Assembly (NCBI RefSeq): GCF_000758725.1
Contig: NZ_CP009428.1
Location: forward strand, 3,224,001 to 3,288,000
DNA: 64,000 nucleotides
Origin: Paenibacillus odorifer
GTDB taxonomy: Bacteria > Bacillota > Bacilli > Paenibacillales > Paenibacillaceae
Direction: 5' to 3'
Part shown: one piece after another, positions 15,091 to 24,073 of the stretch
Numbering within the stretch: position 1 is the first letter of the stretch
How the letters are laid out: each line of letters starts with the position of its first letter
Position numbers and translations under genes: made by a program
The notes under the pieces: model-generated
The model's database searches: none
What the model was told of the DNA's origin: nothing
Seen by the model: only the letters and a program-made list of their open reading frames with translations

Positions 15091-16725
15091 TTAGGCTTTA
15101 TCCACTGCAAGTTTTGAAGATTTCATGTTTGACGGGTCCTGTTCAGCTTCTTCAGGAACTGGCATTTGGTTAGAAGTACGAAGTGGAAGCTCCTTCAGGA
15201 AGAAGACAAGCACGAAAGCTACAACAAGCACAATGGTCCCGGTTAAGAACACGGATGACAATGTCTGTCCTAAAGCGTCACGGATACCCTCAATCATTTG
15301 TAAGAAGATAGGCTGTACATCGGTTGGCAGACTAGCTTGAGTCTGTTCAAGCAATGGTTTGTTCATTAATGCCTGTGGATTAGCGAAGGAGAGCATTTGC
15401 TCAGCAAGTTTTGGATCTATCTGTGTGAAATCCGGTGCTGATGACGATTGCAGAGCTTCCTTCAAGTTTTTGGTAAGACTATTTGACATAACGGTACCCA
15501 TGACTGCGATACCGATCGTACCGCCTAAATTACGGAATAATTGTGAGGAGGCCGTTACTACACCCAGTTCTGTGTGTGAAACCGCATTTTGAGTAGCTAG
15601 TGAGAATACTGGCATTCCCAATCCTAACCCAAGACCAAACACAATCATACTTAGGACAGCCATCGGTACATTATTCATAAATACCATAATTGTCATACCA
15701 GCAATCATAATGGGTATTCCAATTAATGCGTAACGTTTATACTTCCCTTTTTTCGCCATCTTTTGTCCGGTAAGGGCACTGGCTACAACCATAACGATCG
15801 ACATTGGCATAGTAACATACCCTGCATATGTCGCGGAGATCCCCAGAACACCTTGTACGAAGAAGGAAAGATAGATCATAGCTCCCATCATACCGAAGTT
15901 CATAATAAAACCAATAATATTAGATATGGTAACTACGCTATTCTTAAATAGATGAAGCGGAAGAATTGGATTTTTAGCTTTGGATTCGACAAAAATAAAG
16001 AGAAGTGCCGAAACGACCGTTCCCGCCAACAGGCCGAGAATTTGCGAAGAACCCCAATCATATTCTGTACCTGCCCAGGTGAAGGCAAGCAGTAGAGGCA
16101 CGATGGTAGTTGTCATTAGCAAGGAACCTAAATAGTCGATGCTTGTTGACTCCCCGCGTTTGCCTTTAGGAAATAAGGTAAGAATCATCACGAAGGCTAC
16201 TACACCAAGCGGTAGGAAGATCCAGAACAGCCAATGCCAATCCATATTGTCAATCAAAAAGCCACCAAGCGTTGGTCCAAGCACACTGGAGAAGCCGAAT
16301 ACTGCCATCATCAACCCCATCCATTTACCACGTTCACGCGGAGGGAATAAGTCACCTACGGCAGTAAATGCGGTGGATTGAATAATACCTGCACCTACCC
16401 CTTGAATCCCACGGTAAATGATAAATTGATAAACATCGGAAGATGTACCTGTCAGAAAAGCCCCAACCATAAATAAGAGAATACCTGCTAATAGAAAGGG
16501 TTTACGTCCGAACATATCAGATAACTTACCGACAAGAACGGTTGCTATTGTTGATGTTAATAAGTAAATGTTAATAGTCCAAGTATAGTAATCCATGCCA
16601 TCAAGAATTGCGATTATACGCGGCATAGCAGTACTTGTAATTGTCTGATTAATCGCTGCGAACAGCATTGCAGCCATTATTGCTATCATAATACTAAGTT
16701 TTCGTTTGCTGGATAAATGTTCCAT
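15091..16725 (-). CDS. MFS multidrug transporter, DHA2 (14-TM) family
   Basis: A 544-residue drug/proton antiporter of the EmrB/QacA type. About 14 hydrophobic segments are visible, with motif A GKLSDMFGRKP after TM2, the RGIQGVGAG motif C-like region and VLGPTLGGFLI (motif C) in TM5. A cytoplasmic or external insertion lies near residues 440-500 before the last TM, and the hydrophilic tail ends in KLAVDKA. It is transcribed 29 bp behind a MarR gene in the same direction, so repression by that regulator and induction by a toxic compound are expected. Confidence 0.92.
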   Translation of the reverse strand: MEHLSSKRKLSIMIAIMAAMLFAAINQTITSTAMPRIIAILDGMDYYTWTINIYLLTSTIATVLVGKLSDMFGRKPFLLAGILLFMVGAFLTGTSSDVYQFIIYRGIQGVGAGIIQSTAFTAVGDLFPPRERGKWMGLMMAVFGFSSVLGPTLGGFLIDNMDWHWLFWIFLPLGVVAFVMILTLFPKGKRGESTSIDYLGSLLMTTTIVPLLLAFTWAGTEYDWGSSQILGLLAGTVVSALLFIFVESKAKNPILPLHLFKNSVVTISNIIGFIMNFGMMGAMIYLSFFVQGVLGISATYAGYVTMPMSIVMVVASALTGQKMAKKGKYKRYALIGIPIMIAGMTIMVFMNNVPMAVLSMIVFGLGLGLGMPVFSLATQNAVSHTELGVVTASSQLFRNLGGTIGIAVMGTVMSNSLTKNLKEALQSSSAPDFTQIDPKLAEQMLSFANPQALMNKPLLEQTQASLPTDVQPIFLQMIEGIRDALGQTLSSVFLTGTIVLVVAFVLVFFLKELPLRTSNQMPVPEEAEQDPSNMKSSKLAVDKA

Positions 16726-16754
16726 TTGATTGTTTCCCCGCCACTTTTTAAATT

Positions 16755-17183
16755 TTATCTCTTGTCTAAATCAGAAATTATTACTGCGAAAATTCTTCTT
16801 AAATGCTCAATATCTTCATCGGGCAGTATCTTAAAGTAAGATTCCATAAGTTCTTGATGGCGTTCCTGCACCTCTTTAATCGTTGCTTCTCCTTTCTGCG
16901 TAATGGTGATGTGTACAACCCTTCGATCATCTTTGGCGCGTTCCTTATTTACGTAATCTTCAGCGATTAATTGGTCTGTTACGCCTGTAATTGCTGCTGA
17001 GGTAATACCCAGAGCTGCAGCAATCTGTGATACGTTTTGTGGACCGTTCTTAGATAAAGTCCTGAGGGTTTTGAACTGTGTAATATTTAAGGGGTAGTCT
17101 TGTTTGTTCCAATCTTGGGAGATTCCTTTTAAAAAGGATTTGAACATAGTAGAAATCTGAAGAAAATCTTCATTATTAGCCAA
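16755..17183 (-). CDS. MarR family transcriptional regulator
   Basis: A 142-residue winged-helix regulator with the MarR core: the recognition helix region VSQIAAALGITSAAITGVTDQLIAEDYV (shown in part; about 52-80), then the wing RAKDDRRVVHITITQKG. The start is TTG at 17183, six bases after AGGAGG. It is the first gene of an operon with the MFS pump and most likely represses its own promoter. A typical phenolic or lipophilic ligand is likely but unknown. Confidence 0.9.
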   Translation of the reverse strand: MANNEDFLQISTMFKSFLKGISQDWNKQDYPLNITQFKTLRTLSKNGPQNVSQIAAALGITSAAITGVTDQLIAEDYVNKERAKDDRRVVHITITQKGEATIKEVQERHQELMESYFKILPDEDIEHLRRIFAVIISDLDKR

Positions 17184-17234
17184 ATCACGCCTCCTAAAGT
17201 TATGAAATAGGGCGGAATAAGTAATTCCATTAAA

Positions 17235-17275
17235 TTTTAGATAACAACTAAATGATTAACTACTTAATTATTAAA
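17235..17275. promoter_or_regulatory. AT-rich dyads in the MarR/MoxR divergent region
   Basis: TTTAG and CTAAA flank a 7-base spacer (17236-17252), and TTAAT-T-ATTAA (17264-17274) is a perfect small dyad. They lie 50-90 bp upstream of the MarR start codon, in position to be its operator. AT-rich dyads arise by chance easily, so confidence is low. Confidence 0.3.
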
Positions 17276-17441
17276 GCGTGAAACAATATATCATCCTTTT
17301 TTATATCTCGTCAAGAAAAGGTTTGTTTTTTTCGAATGAAATAGAGTGTTGTTGTTGAAGTTCGTTCCTGAGCTAATGAATTATTTGTTATACTGTGTAT
17401 AGTTATCGTTATTATCATTTCATTAAAAAAGGAGCATTTAT

Positions 17442-18503
17442 TTGAATCTAGCAACTCCTGTAACACCTATTCAACTTATGCAAGTACTTCTAAACGTTTC
17501 TGTGATTCGCCCTGTTTTTATCTGGGGGGCGCCTGGTATTGGGAAATCTTCGCTAGTAGAAGCTTTTGCTGATCAGGTGGGTCTTCCTTGTGTGTCACTA
17601 TTAGGTTCTCAATTAGCACCTGAAGACATCATTGGAGTCCCGCAAATCGTTAACGGTAAGAGCCAATTCTGTCCTCCAAAAATGATTGCTCGGGATGAAC
17701 CATATTGTTTGTTCCTGGACGAGCTTAATGCCTGTTCTCAAGAGGTGCAAAAAGCTTTTTATAGTCTCATCCACGAACGCCGCATCGGCGATTATCAACT
17801 ACCTGAGGGCTCTATAGTAATAGGAGCTGGTAACCGTGCACAAGATAGTGCAATTGTTAAACCTATGTCCTCCGCGCTTATCAATCGGATGTTCCATATA
17901 CAGTTAAATGTATCGTTTCAAAATTGGATCTCTTGGGCATATGAGCATAGCATTCATCCTATGGTTATTGAATATCTGGAATTGCGTCCCAATCATTTGT
18001 GGAGTGCACCTCCAAAGACTGAAGAGCCTTTCTCCACGCCACGCTCTTGGCATATGCTTAGTGATGCACTACATGAGTTTGGCGATGATATAAATGTGGA
18101 TACCGTGGGGATTTTAGCGAATGGTTCACTGACACCTTCTCACGCCACACAATTCAGGGCTTTTTATAAAAATCTAACTGGAAAATATGAACTTAATCAA
18201 ATTATAGATGGTAAATCCTCATTTCCAACGGCTCCAGAAGATCGGGATCTCCTGTATTTTCTGGCGCAATCCTTGCGTGCCCAGATTATCAAAGAACTCC
18301 CTCCGATTAAAGATAACGTACGAGATGGACATCGCCAATTTGCACATACGGTTAAAAAGCTGATTAAAGACCTGTCCGTCATTAGCTTTGAAATTGCACA
18401 GCTAGTAGTTGCTAAGCAGGAGCAAAGTGATAATATTCCAGATTGGTTAATGGTTGAAATTGTACGTGATTTACCACGTCTTGCAATAAAAGAGCGGGGG
18501 TAA
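17442..18503 (+). CDS. MoxR-type AAA+ ATPase
   Basis: A 353-residue AAA+ ATPase of the MoxR/AAA_5 group. Walker A is GAPGIGKSS (residues 29-37). Walker B (CLFLDELNA) lies near residue 90 with the sensor GAGNRAQD about 40 residues on. The C-terminal part is an uncharacterised helical lid. TTG start; AAAGGAG eight bases upstream. MoxR ATPases usually act as chaperones that remodel or load metal into a VWA-domain partner, and the gene two bases downstream encodes exactly such a partner. Confidence 0.9.
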   Translation: MNLATPVTPIQLMQVLLNVSVIRPVFIWGAPGIGKSSLVEAFADQVGLPCVSLLGSQLAPEDIIGVPQIVNGKSQFCPPKMIARDEPYCLFLDELNACSQEVQKAFYSLIHERRIGDYQLPEGSIVIGAGNRAQDSAIVKPMSSALINRMFHIQLNVSFQNWISWAYEHSIHPMVIEYLELRPNHLWSAPPKTEEPFSTPRSWHMLSDALHEFGDDINVDTVGILANGSLTPSHATQFRAFYKNLTGKYELNQIIDGKSSFPTAPEDRDLLYFLAQSLRAQIIKELPPIKDNVRDGHRQFAHTVKKLIKDLSVISFEIAQLVVAKQEQSDNIPDWLMVEIVRDLPRLAIKERG

Positions 18504-18505
18504 AT

Positions 18506-20305
18506 ATGGCTAAAAAAACAACTCCAGATAATCCCGCTTTGAAAAATTTTAATGAAGCATGTTCGTTAATCGCGGATCATCCTATTTTTGCGCCGTTATC
18601 TGTTCGAGCTTCGATTATCCATAATGAAAATAGTCCCTATCCTGAAGACGGCTGGGCAATTGTCACTAATAACGGTTATATTTACACTCATCCTAAACGG
18701 CGTGGCGAGGTTGCTGAATGGATGTACGTTTTGGCACATTGTTTTCTTCATTTAGGTCTTGGACATTTAAAGATTAAAGAGAATCAAGTGGCGTGGAACG
18801 TTGCATGTGATGTGTACATAGCAAAGTTTTTAAATGACTTGAAGTTTGGGAAAATACCCGCAGATATGGAGTCGCGAATTGATCTTACAATTAAAGATGA
18901 ACAACAGCTTTACGAGCAGTTTATGATAAAAGGAATTCCGGACAACTCCAGATATTTTGGGACTGCGGGTGTTTCAAAACTGGATATGAATGTTAGAGAT
19001 GCCACCAAAAGATACTGGGGAAAAGCACCGGATTGGGAAGCCTATTTTGCTTATGGGTTATCTAATGCTGTGACGAATGCAGTAAGTGTTGCTGGAGGAC
19101 ATGCTAATACTATTAGTGACCCTGCACTTTCATTAACAGCTCCACAACGGGCAAAACGATGGTTTATGGACAGATATCCTTTATTAGGAGCGCTTGCCGC
19201 CGGCTTTGAGATTATAGAAGATCCAGCGATATGTCGGCGATTAGATATTTCCATAGCTGCCATTGACGTTATTGATCGCAAAATATTCATGAACCCTGCA
19301 GCTGGACTAAACGATGAGGAGTGTATTTTCGTGATGGCGCATGAGCTTCTGCATGCGGGGCTTCAGCATCACGAGCGATGTCTTGGCCGGGATCATTATC
19401 TTTGGAATGTGGCTTGTGACTACGTTATAAATTTATGGCTAGTGGAAATGAGTGTAGGGGAGTATCCGCGAATTGGACTCTTATTAGATCCTGAGCTTAA
19501 AGGTTTATCTGCTGAAACGATTTATGATCGTATGGTCGGAGATATCCGCACTTATAAGAAACTGGCAACCTTAAGAGGGAATGGACTCGGTGACATTTTA
19601 GATAACGGTTCATCAAGTTTTTGGGATGCGAGAGAAGGACAAACGTTAGATGATTTCTGTAAAAATGCTATGCAACAGGGACTTATGTATCATGAAGAGC
19701 AAAGTCGCGGTCTTTTGCCATCAGGCCTAGTTGAAGAGATTAGAGCGCTGGGCCAGCCACCTATTAAATGGGATGTAGAGCTTGCACGGTGGTTTGATCA
19801 TTATTTTTCACCGCTTGAGAAGACCAGATCTTATTCACGAATTAGCAGACGTCAATCTTCTACGCCTGATATCCCTCGACCACAGTGGGTTCATAGCGGT
19901 GCTGCAGATGATGGCCGTACTTTTGGAGTTATTTTAGATACCTCAGGCTCAATGGATAAAAAACTTCTGGCCAAAGCATTAGGGGCTATTTCAAGTTATG
20001 CGCAGGCTCGTGATGTTCCTTTTGCACGGATTATCTTTTGTGATGCTTGTCCTTATGATGCAGGTTACATGCCCCCCGAGGCTATCGCGGATCGGGTACA
20101 AGTGAAGGGAAGAGGGGGAACGATCTTACAACCAGCTATTGATTTGATTCAACAAGCTGAGGATTTCCCGAAAAAAGGACCGCTTCTAATTATTACAGAT
20201 GGTTATTGTGACAAGCTGATCCTTAAAAGAGACCATGCTTATATTTTGCCCAAGGGTAATGACTTGCCTTTCTCACCCAAAGGACCTGTATTCAGAATTA
20301 ATTAG
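18506..20305 (+). CDS. DUF2201-type metallopeptidase-like protein with C-terminal VWA domain
   Basis: This 599-residue protein is partner to the MoxR ATPase (gap two bases). The central part carries a zincin-like motif H279-E-L-L-H283 in FVMAHELLHAGLQHH, followed by WNVACDYVIN. The N-terminus has a degenerate twin, H78-C-F-L-H82 in YVLAHCFLHLGLGHL, followed by WNVACDVYIA, 201 residues earlier. It appears to be an internal duplication with the catalytic Glu lost in copy one. The C-terminal VWA-like domain (about 470-599) keeps MIDAS residues D478-T-S-G-S482, GGT and ITDG. No signal peptide, so cytoplasmic. Function unknown. Confidence 0.85.
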   Translation: MAKKTTPDNPALKNFNEACSLIADHPIFAPLSVRASIIHNENSPYPEDGWAIVTNNGYIYTHPKRRGEVAEWMYVLAHCFLHLGLGHLKIKENQVAWNVACDVYIAKFLNDLKFGKIPADMESRIDLTIKDEQQLYEQFMIKGIPDNSRYFGTAGVSKLDMNVRDATKRYWGKAPDWEAYFAYGLSNAVTNAVSVAGGHANTISDPALSLTAPQRAKRWFMDRYPLLGALAAGFEIIEDPAICRRLDISIAAIDVIDRKIFMNPAAGLNDEECIFVMAHELLHAGLQHHERCLGRDHYLWNVACDYVINLWLVEMSVGEYPRIGLLLDPELKGLSAETIYDRMVGDIRTYKKLATLRGNGLGDILDNGSSSFWDAREGQTLDDFCKNAMQQGLMYHEEQSRGLLPSGLVEEIRALGQPPIKWDVELARWFDHYFSPLEKTRSYSRISRRQSSTPDIPRPQWVHSGAADDGRTFGVILDTSGSMDKKLLAKALGAISSYAQARDVPFARIIFCDACPYDAGYMPPEAIADRVQVKGRGGTILQPAIDLIQQAEDFPKKGPLLIITDGYCDKLILKRDHAYILPKGNDLPFSPKGPVFRIN

Positions 20306-20335
20306 GGCTTAGAATAAATTTAGAGCGAGGTAACA

Positions 20336-20803
20336 ATGGATATGAATCCCCCCAAACATATTCTTTCAGCAGCTACAGTTGTATTCAATGATCAAGAAGA
20401 AATCTTATTAATAAAAGGTCCACGTAGAGGCTGGGAGATGCCAGGCGGACAGGTTGAAGAGGAGGAGTCCCTTATAGAAGCAGCAATCAGGGAAGCCAAA
20501 GAAGAATCGGGCATTGATATAGAGATTAATAAGTTCTGCGGAGTTTTTCAAAATGTTGATCGATCTATTTGTACTAACCTATTTCTAGGGAATGCCATCG
20601 GCGGCGAACCTGCTACTAGTTCCGAGAGCTTAGAAGTTGGGTTTTTCTCGATAGAACAAGCATTAGAAATGGTCACATGGAAAAACCTCAGACTGCGGCT
20701 GGAGTATTGTCTAAATGATGAGGTACAGCCTTTTTACGTAGAGTTACGGGGTACAGAAGTTGAAGAAATTATATTTAAATTAGAAAACCAGCAAACTTTT
20801 TAG
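20336..20803 (+). CDS. Nudix hydrolase
   Basis: A 155-residue Nudix-fold phosphohydrolase. The Nudix box GGQVEEEESLIEAAIREAKE, followed by ESGI, lies at about residues 38-61 and keeps the REAKEE metal-binding glutamates, so it should hydrolyse a nucleoside diphosphate-linked substrate, which is not identifiable. It follows the metallopeptidase-VWA gene by 30 bp with a GCGAGGTAA site, probably in the same operon. Its last codons overlap the promoter of the next transcription unit. Confidence 0.88.
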   Translation: MDMNPPKHILSAATVVFNDQEEILLIKGPRRGWEMPGGQVEEEESLIEAAIREAKEESGIDIEINKFCGVFQNVDRSICTNLFLGNAIGGEPATSSESLEVGFFSIEQALEMVTWKNLRLRLEYCLNDEVQPFYVELRGTEVEEIIFKLENQQTF

Positions 20804-20818
20804 AGGTCCTCCTGCGTC
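20794..20818 (+). promoter_or_regulatory. ECF-type promoter A (probable SigV-like sigma)
   Basis: AACTTTTT (20794-20801), 13 bases, then CGTCCT (20815-20820). The same pattern occurs upstream of the oatA-like gene and of the sigma gene itself, and resembles Bacillus ECF promoters (AAC -35, CGTC -10). It overlaps the stop codon of the Nudix gene, marking a new transcription unit. Confidence 0.72.
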
Positions 20819-20875
20819 CTAGCTAATGAGTGTCATCGGAAGGCACTTATAAATAGAGATGGAGGATGACGAGAT

Positions 20876-21946
20876 ATGAACAAAAGAACAAAAAATCTAT
20901 TTAAAATGAGTGCAGTGGGATGTGTAGCCATTATGGGAGTGAGTGCAGCTTCTTTACCGGTTCATGCTATGGTTTCCACACAAGTAACAGCTAATGTTTC
21001 TGCGGCTTTACCGTCCAAGATACCAGCCCTTGCTGGCATTAAAGTACAAGAAAAAGTACTTAACACAACAAGTAAATACCTGATTGCAGATTTAAAAGTA
21101 CCACAGCTAACAGGAATGCTGGATACTCATTATCAAGATGAACTGAACGATATTATCCTCTCTCATGCTGAAAAGGATCTGGCACAATGGGAGAAAGACG
21201 CTGCAGAAATGGGCAAAAAAGCACAGGCTGATCAAATGGAATTTCATCCTTATACTCTTTACATTACTTATGATCTGAAATCAGATGGAACAGGTTCTCC
21301 AGCAGGCGTTATCTCTTTGACTGTTACTACTGAAGGCTCTGAAGGTGGAACAAGCATGCCGCGGATCGATACTTATAATGTGAAAAATATAGCTGAGGCA
21401 GAACCTGTTACACTAACGGATCTACTGGGCGCTAACTACAAAGAGAAGCTCGATGCAGACATTCTGGCAGAAATTAAAAAGGATTCAGATAAGTATTTCT
21501 TAGAAGAGTACACAGGAACTTCAACTGAGCAGTCGTTCTATATCGATAAAGGTAACTTAGTAATCGTATTCCCTAAATACAGCATTGCACCAGGTTATGT
21601 AGGTTCACCAGAGTTTCGGTTCAGCTTAAATCATAGTTCAACGGATACAACCAAGCTAGATTTGAAAAAAGTAGCTACTTTCACGAATAAGAAAGGCGTG
21701 CTCATGGTATCGCTTCGTGATGTGGCCAGTCAACTAAACTATGAATTGAAATGGAATCAGTCTACCAAAACCGCTGAATTGATGAAAGGTGCACAGTGGA
21801 CAAGTGTTACGCTTAACAAAGATTCATACTTCTTCGCAAAAATGACTCCTAAAGCTTTAGGTGCTGCACCTGTTCTACAAGATAACAAAACCTATGTACC
21901 TGTTCAATTCGTATCAGAAATTCTACAGGTTGAAGTTCAGAAATAA
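20876..21946 (+). CDS. secreted DUF4163/DUF3298 protein with copper-amine-oxidase-like domain
   Basis: A 356-residue secreted protein with a signal peptide (1 to about 31, ending PVHA). Residues about 50-250 form a DUF4163-DUF3298 unit, the fold found in RsiV and the deacetylase PdaC; the segment EQSFYIDKGNLVIVFPKYSI then APGYVGS closely parallels the RsiV-like protein at 24582. Residues about 262-356 are a copper amine oxidase N-terminal-like domain (LRDVASQLNY.LKW and TYVPVQFVSEIL motifs), common on Paenibacillus surfaces. No enzyme site is seen. It shares an ECF promoter with oatA and sigV, so it probably binds lysozyme or cell wall outside the cell. Confidence 0.8.
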   Translation: MNKRTKNLFKMSAVGCVAIMGVSAASLPVHAMVSTQVTANVSAALPSKIPALAGIKVQEKVLNTTSKYLIADLKVPQLTGMLDTHYQDELNDIILSHAEKDLAQWEKDAAEMGKKAQADQMEFHPYTLYITYDLKSDGTGSPAGVISLTVTTEGSEGGTSMPRIDTYNVKNIAEAEPVTLTDLLGANYKEKLDADILAEIKKDSDKYFLEEYTGTSTEQSFYIDKGNLVIVFPKYSIAPGYVGSPEFRFSLNHSSTDTTKLDLKKVATFTNKKGVLMVSLRDVASQLNYELKWNQSTKTAELMKGAQWTSVTLNKDSYFFAKMTPKALGAAPVLQDNKTYVPVQFVSEILQVEVQK

Positions 21947-21984
21947 CCTTTTAGAAGTTTGTGAAAGTAGTTAGATTTTTTAAA

Positions 21985-22022
21985 AACATCCCGCAGGGTA
22001 ATTCTTGCGCGGGTGTTTTTTT
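21985..22022 (+). terminator. rho-independent terminator
   Basis: ACATCCCGC pairs with GCGGGTGT around a loop and is followed by a T7 run, 40 bases after the stop of the secreted protein gene. Confidence 0.88.
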
Positions 22023-22052
22023 ACTTTTGATAACAGAATAACCAGTTAAAAG

Positions 22053-22076
22053 AACTTTTTGTGCTACTCCTGCGTC
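22053..22076 (+). promoter_or_regulatory. ECF-type promoter B (oatA-like gene)
   Basis: AACTTTTT (22053-22060), 12 bases, CGTCCT (22073-22078). The flanking CTCCTG just before CGTC is shared with promoter A. Confidence 0.72.
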
Positions 22077-22117
22077 CTGCCTATGAACAACAAATTAAGG
22101 GTAAGGACTGAAACAGA

Positions 22118-23983
22118 ATGAATGACAACAAGCGTTATATGCCTGGAATTGATGGACTAAGAGCTTTTTCTGTACTCGCTGTCATAGCCTATCATTTGAA
22201 TTTGAAATGGGCTGGGGGTGGACTGCTGGGAGTGGGAATCTTTTTTGTGATCTCGGGTTATCTCATCACAGACCAAATCATTAACCAATGGGAGCGTCAT
22301 CGAAGATTGGACCTTCTGGACTTTTGGATACGTAGAGCACGGAGGTTGCTGCCGGCGACGATAGTCATGCTGATCGTTGTCACCTTATGGCTCTTAATCA
22401 TAGATCCCACGAGATTAAATGGGCTGACAGGAGATTTCATGTCATCACTATTTTACGTTAATAACTGGTGGTTAATATTTCATGATGTTTCGTACTTCGA
22501 AAGCTTTGGACCTCCTTCACCGATCGGACATTTATGGTCACTTTCTATTGAAGAACAGTTTTATATTCTATGGCCGCTGCTGCTCGTATTAGGACTAAAG
22601 ATCATACCTCGTCGAGGTAAACTTACTGCCTGGATTCTGGCTTGTGCTGCTGTCTCAGCTTTAGCCATGGCTATGTTCTATGTACCGGGCACAGATCCAA
22701 GCAGGGTCTATTATGGAACAGATACTCGCATATTTGCACTTCTAGTTGGAGCGGCGCTTGCCGTTGCATGGCCTAGTCAGAAACTTAAAAATACAGTCAC
22801 AGAAAGATCTCGTTATATGTTTGATATCATTGGTGCTCTGGGACTGCTGGTATTAATGGTGCTAGTTTACCGGATTAACGAATTTGATGAATCACTATAT
22901 CGTGGTGGATTTTTGATCATCTCTATCATTACTGCAGTAGTGATTGCCGTGCTTGCTCATCCTGCCAGTTCTCTTGGCCGGAAAATAGGCTGCAAACCTT
23001 TGCGATGGATAGGTGTACGTTCATATAGCTTATACCTTTGGCATTATCCCGTAATTATTCTTACCAGCCCTAATGGGAATCCAGATGAGAGCGGCGTGCT
23101 TCGTATGATCCTTCAGTTAGCAGGAAGTTTTCTACTGGCAGCCTTATCATACAAATATGTGGAGGAGCCGCTCCGGCGGGGATCATTAAGAAACATTTGG
23201 AACCATTGGAGTGCGAAACAACGCCGCAGCTACCGCCCAGTCTTTCTTATGACCATGATCTTTTTGATTCTTATTCCGATTGCCTGCAATGGATATTTAT
23301 CCAATGCTGAATCTGACACGCCTACAATCGAAGTTGCAGATAAGCAGAATGTACAGCAAGAAGGAACAGCGCAAGATCCAATAGATCACAACTCATTGGC
23401 ACCACCCGTAGAAAAAGATACGACGGATGTTGAGAAGCAAAAACCTGACACTGAAGAGAAACAAGCTGAACCAGAAAGAAACATAGCGGTAACCGAAAAA
23501 AATCAAACCGGAAAGAATATTACGGCCATTGGCGATTCTGTCATTTTGGATGCGGCACCATTTTTGGTAGAAAGTCTCCCTGGTATTGTTATCGATGGAA
23601 AGGTCGGCAGACAGATGATGCAGGCACAGGAGGTGGTTGATCAGCTTAGAGCAGAAGGACGGTTAGGGAAGCGGATGATCATAGAGCTGGGGACGAATGG
23701 AGCTTTTAACTCCAAGCAATTACGTAAACTATTAAACTCGTTAAGCGATGCGGAGCAGATTATTTTGGTCAATACACGTGTGCCGAGAAAGTGGGAGCAG
23801 ACTGTGAATTCCACCCTTTCAAAAGTTTCCAGTGAATTCAGGAATACGACCATAGTAGACTGGTACTCAGCTAGTGAAGGAAAAGACGACTACTTCTACA
23901 AAGATGGTGTTCATCTGAAACGTGAGGGTGCCAAGTATTATGCATCAATTCTAATTAAAGCTTTGGAAAAAGAAAATAAATAA
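22118..23983 (+). CDS. oatA: OatA-like peptidoglycan O-acetyltransferase
   Basis: A 621-residue enzyme that acetylates cell-wall muramic acid and blocks lysozyme. The N-terminal acyltransferase-3 domain (about 5-360) has ten or so membrane segments and the opening motif DGLRAFSVLAVIAYHL. A charged linker (about 395-465) leads to an extracytoplasmic SGNH esterase/transferase domain with G472-D473-S474, the ELGTNGAF block and the catalytic D596-G-V-H599. B. subtilis keeps oatA with sigV and rsiV, as here. It is transcribed from ECF promoter B. Confidence 0.92.
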   Translation: MNDNKRYMPGIDGLRAFSVLAVIAYHLNLKWAGGGLLGVGIFFVISGYLITDQIINQWERHRRLDLLDFWIRRARRLLPATIVMLIVVTLWLLIIDPTRLNGLTGDFMSSLFYVNNWWLIFHDVSYFESFGPPSPIGHLWSLSIEEQFYILWPLLLVLGLKIIPRRGKLTAWILACAAVSALAMAMFYVPGTDPSRVYYGTDTRIFALLVGAALAVAWPSQKLKNTVTERSRYMFDIIGALGLLVLMVLVYRINEFDESLYRGGFLIISIITAVVIAVLAHPASSLGRKIGCKPLRWIGVRSYSLYLWHYPVIILTSPNGNPDESGVLRMILQLAGSFLLAALSYKYVEEPLRRGSLRNIWNHWSAKQRRSYRPVFLMTMIFLILIPIACNGYLSNAESDTPTIEVADKQNVQQEGTAQDPIDHNSLAPPVEKDTTDVEKQKPDTEEKQAEPERNIAVTEKNQTGKNITAIGDSVILDAAPFLVESLPGIVIDGKVGRQMMQAQEVVDQLRAEGRLGKRMIIELGTNGAFNSKQLRKLLNSLSDAEQIILVNTRVPRKWEQTVNSTLSKVSSEFRNTTIVDWYSASEGKDDYFYKDGVHLKREGAKYYASILIKALEKENK

Positions 23984-24000
23984 TTTATTTGGAATCTCCA

Positions 24001-24025
24001 AACTTTTTTATACTCACCAAACGTC
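24001..24025 (+). promoter_or_regulatory. ECF-type promoter C (sigma/anti-sigma operon)
   Basis: AACTTTTTT (24001-24009), then CGTCTTA (24022-24028). The match to promoters A and B implies that the sigma factor autoregulates its operon. Confidence 0.72.
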
Positions 24026-24073
24026 TTACTCCTGTTACAACACCAGATCACAAACAGAGAAGGATAATCGACC

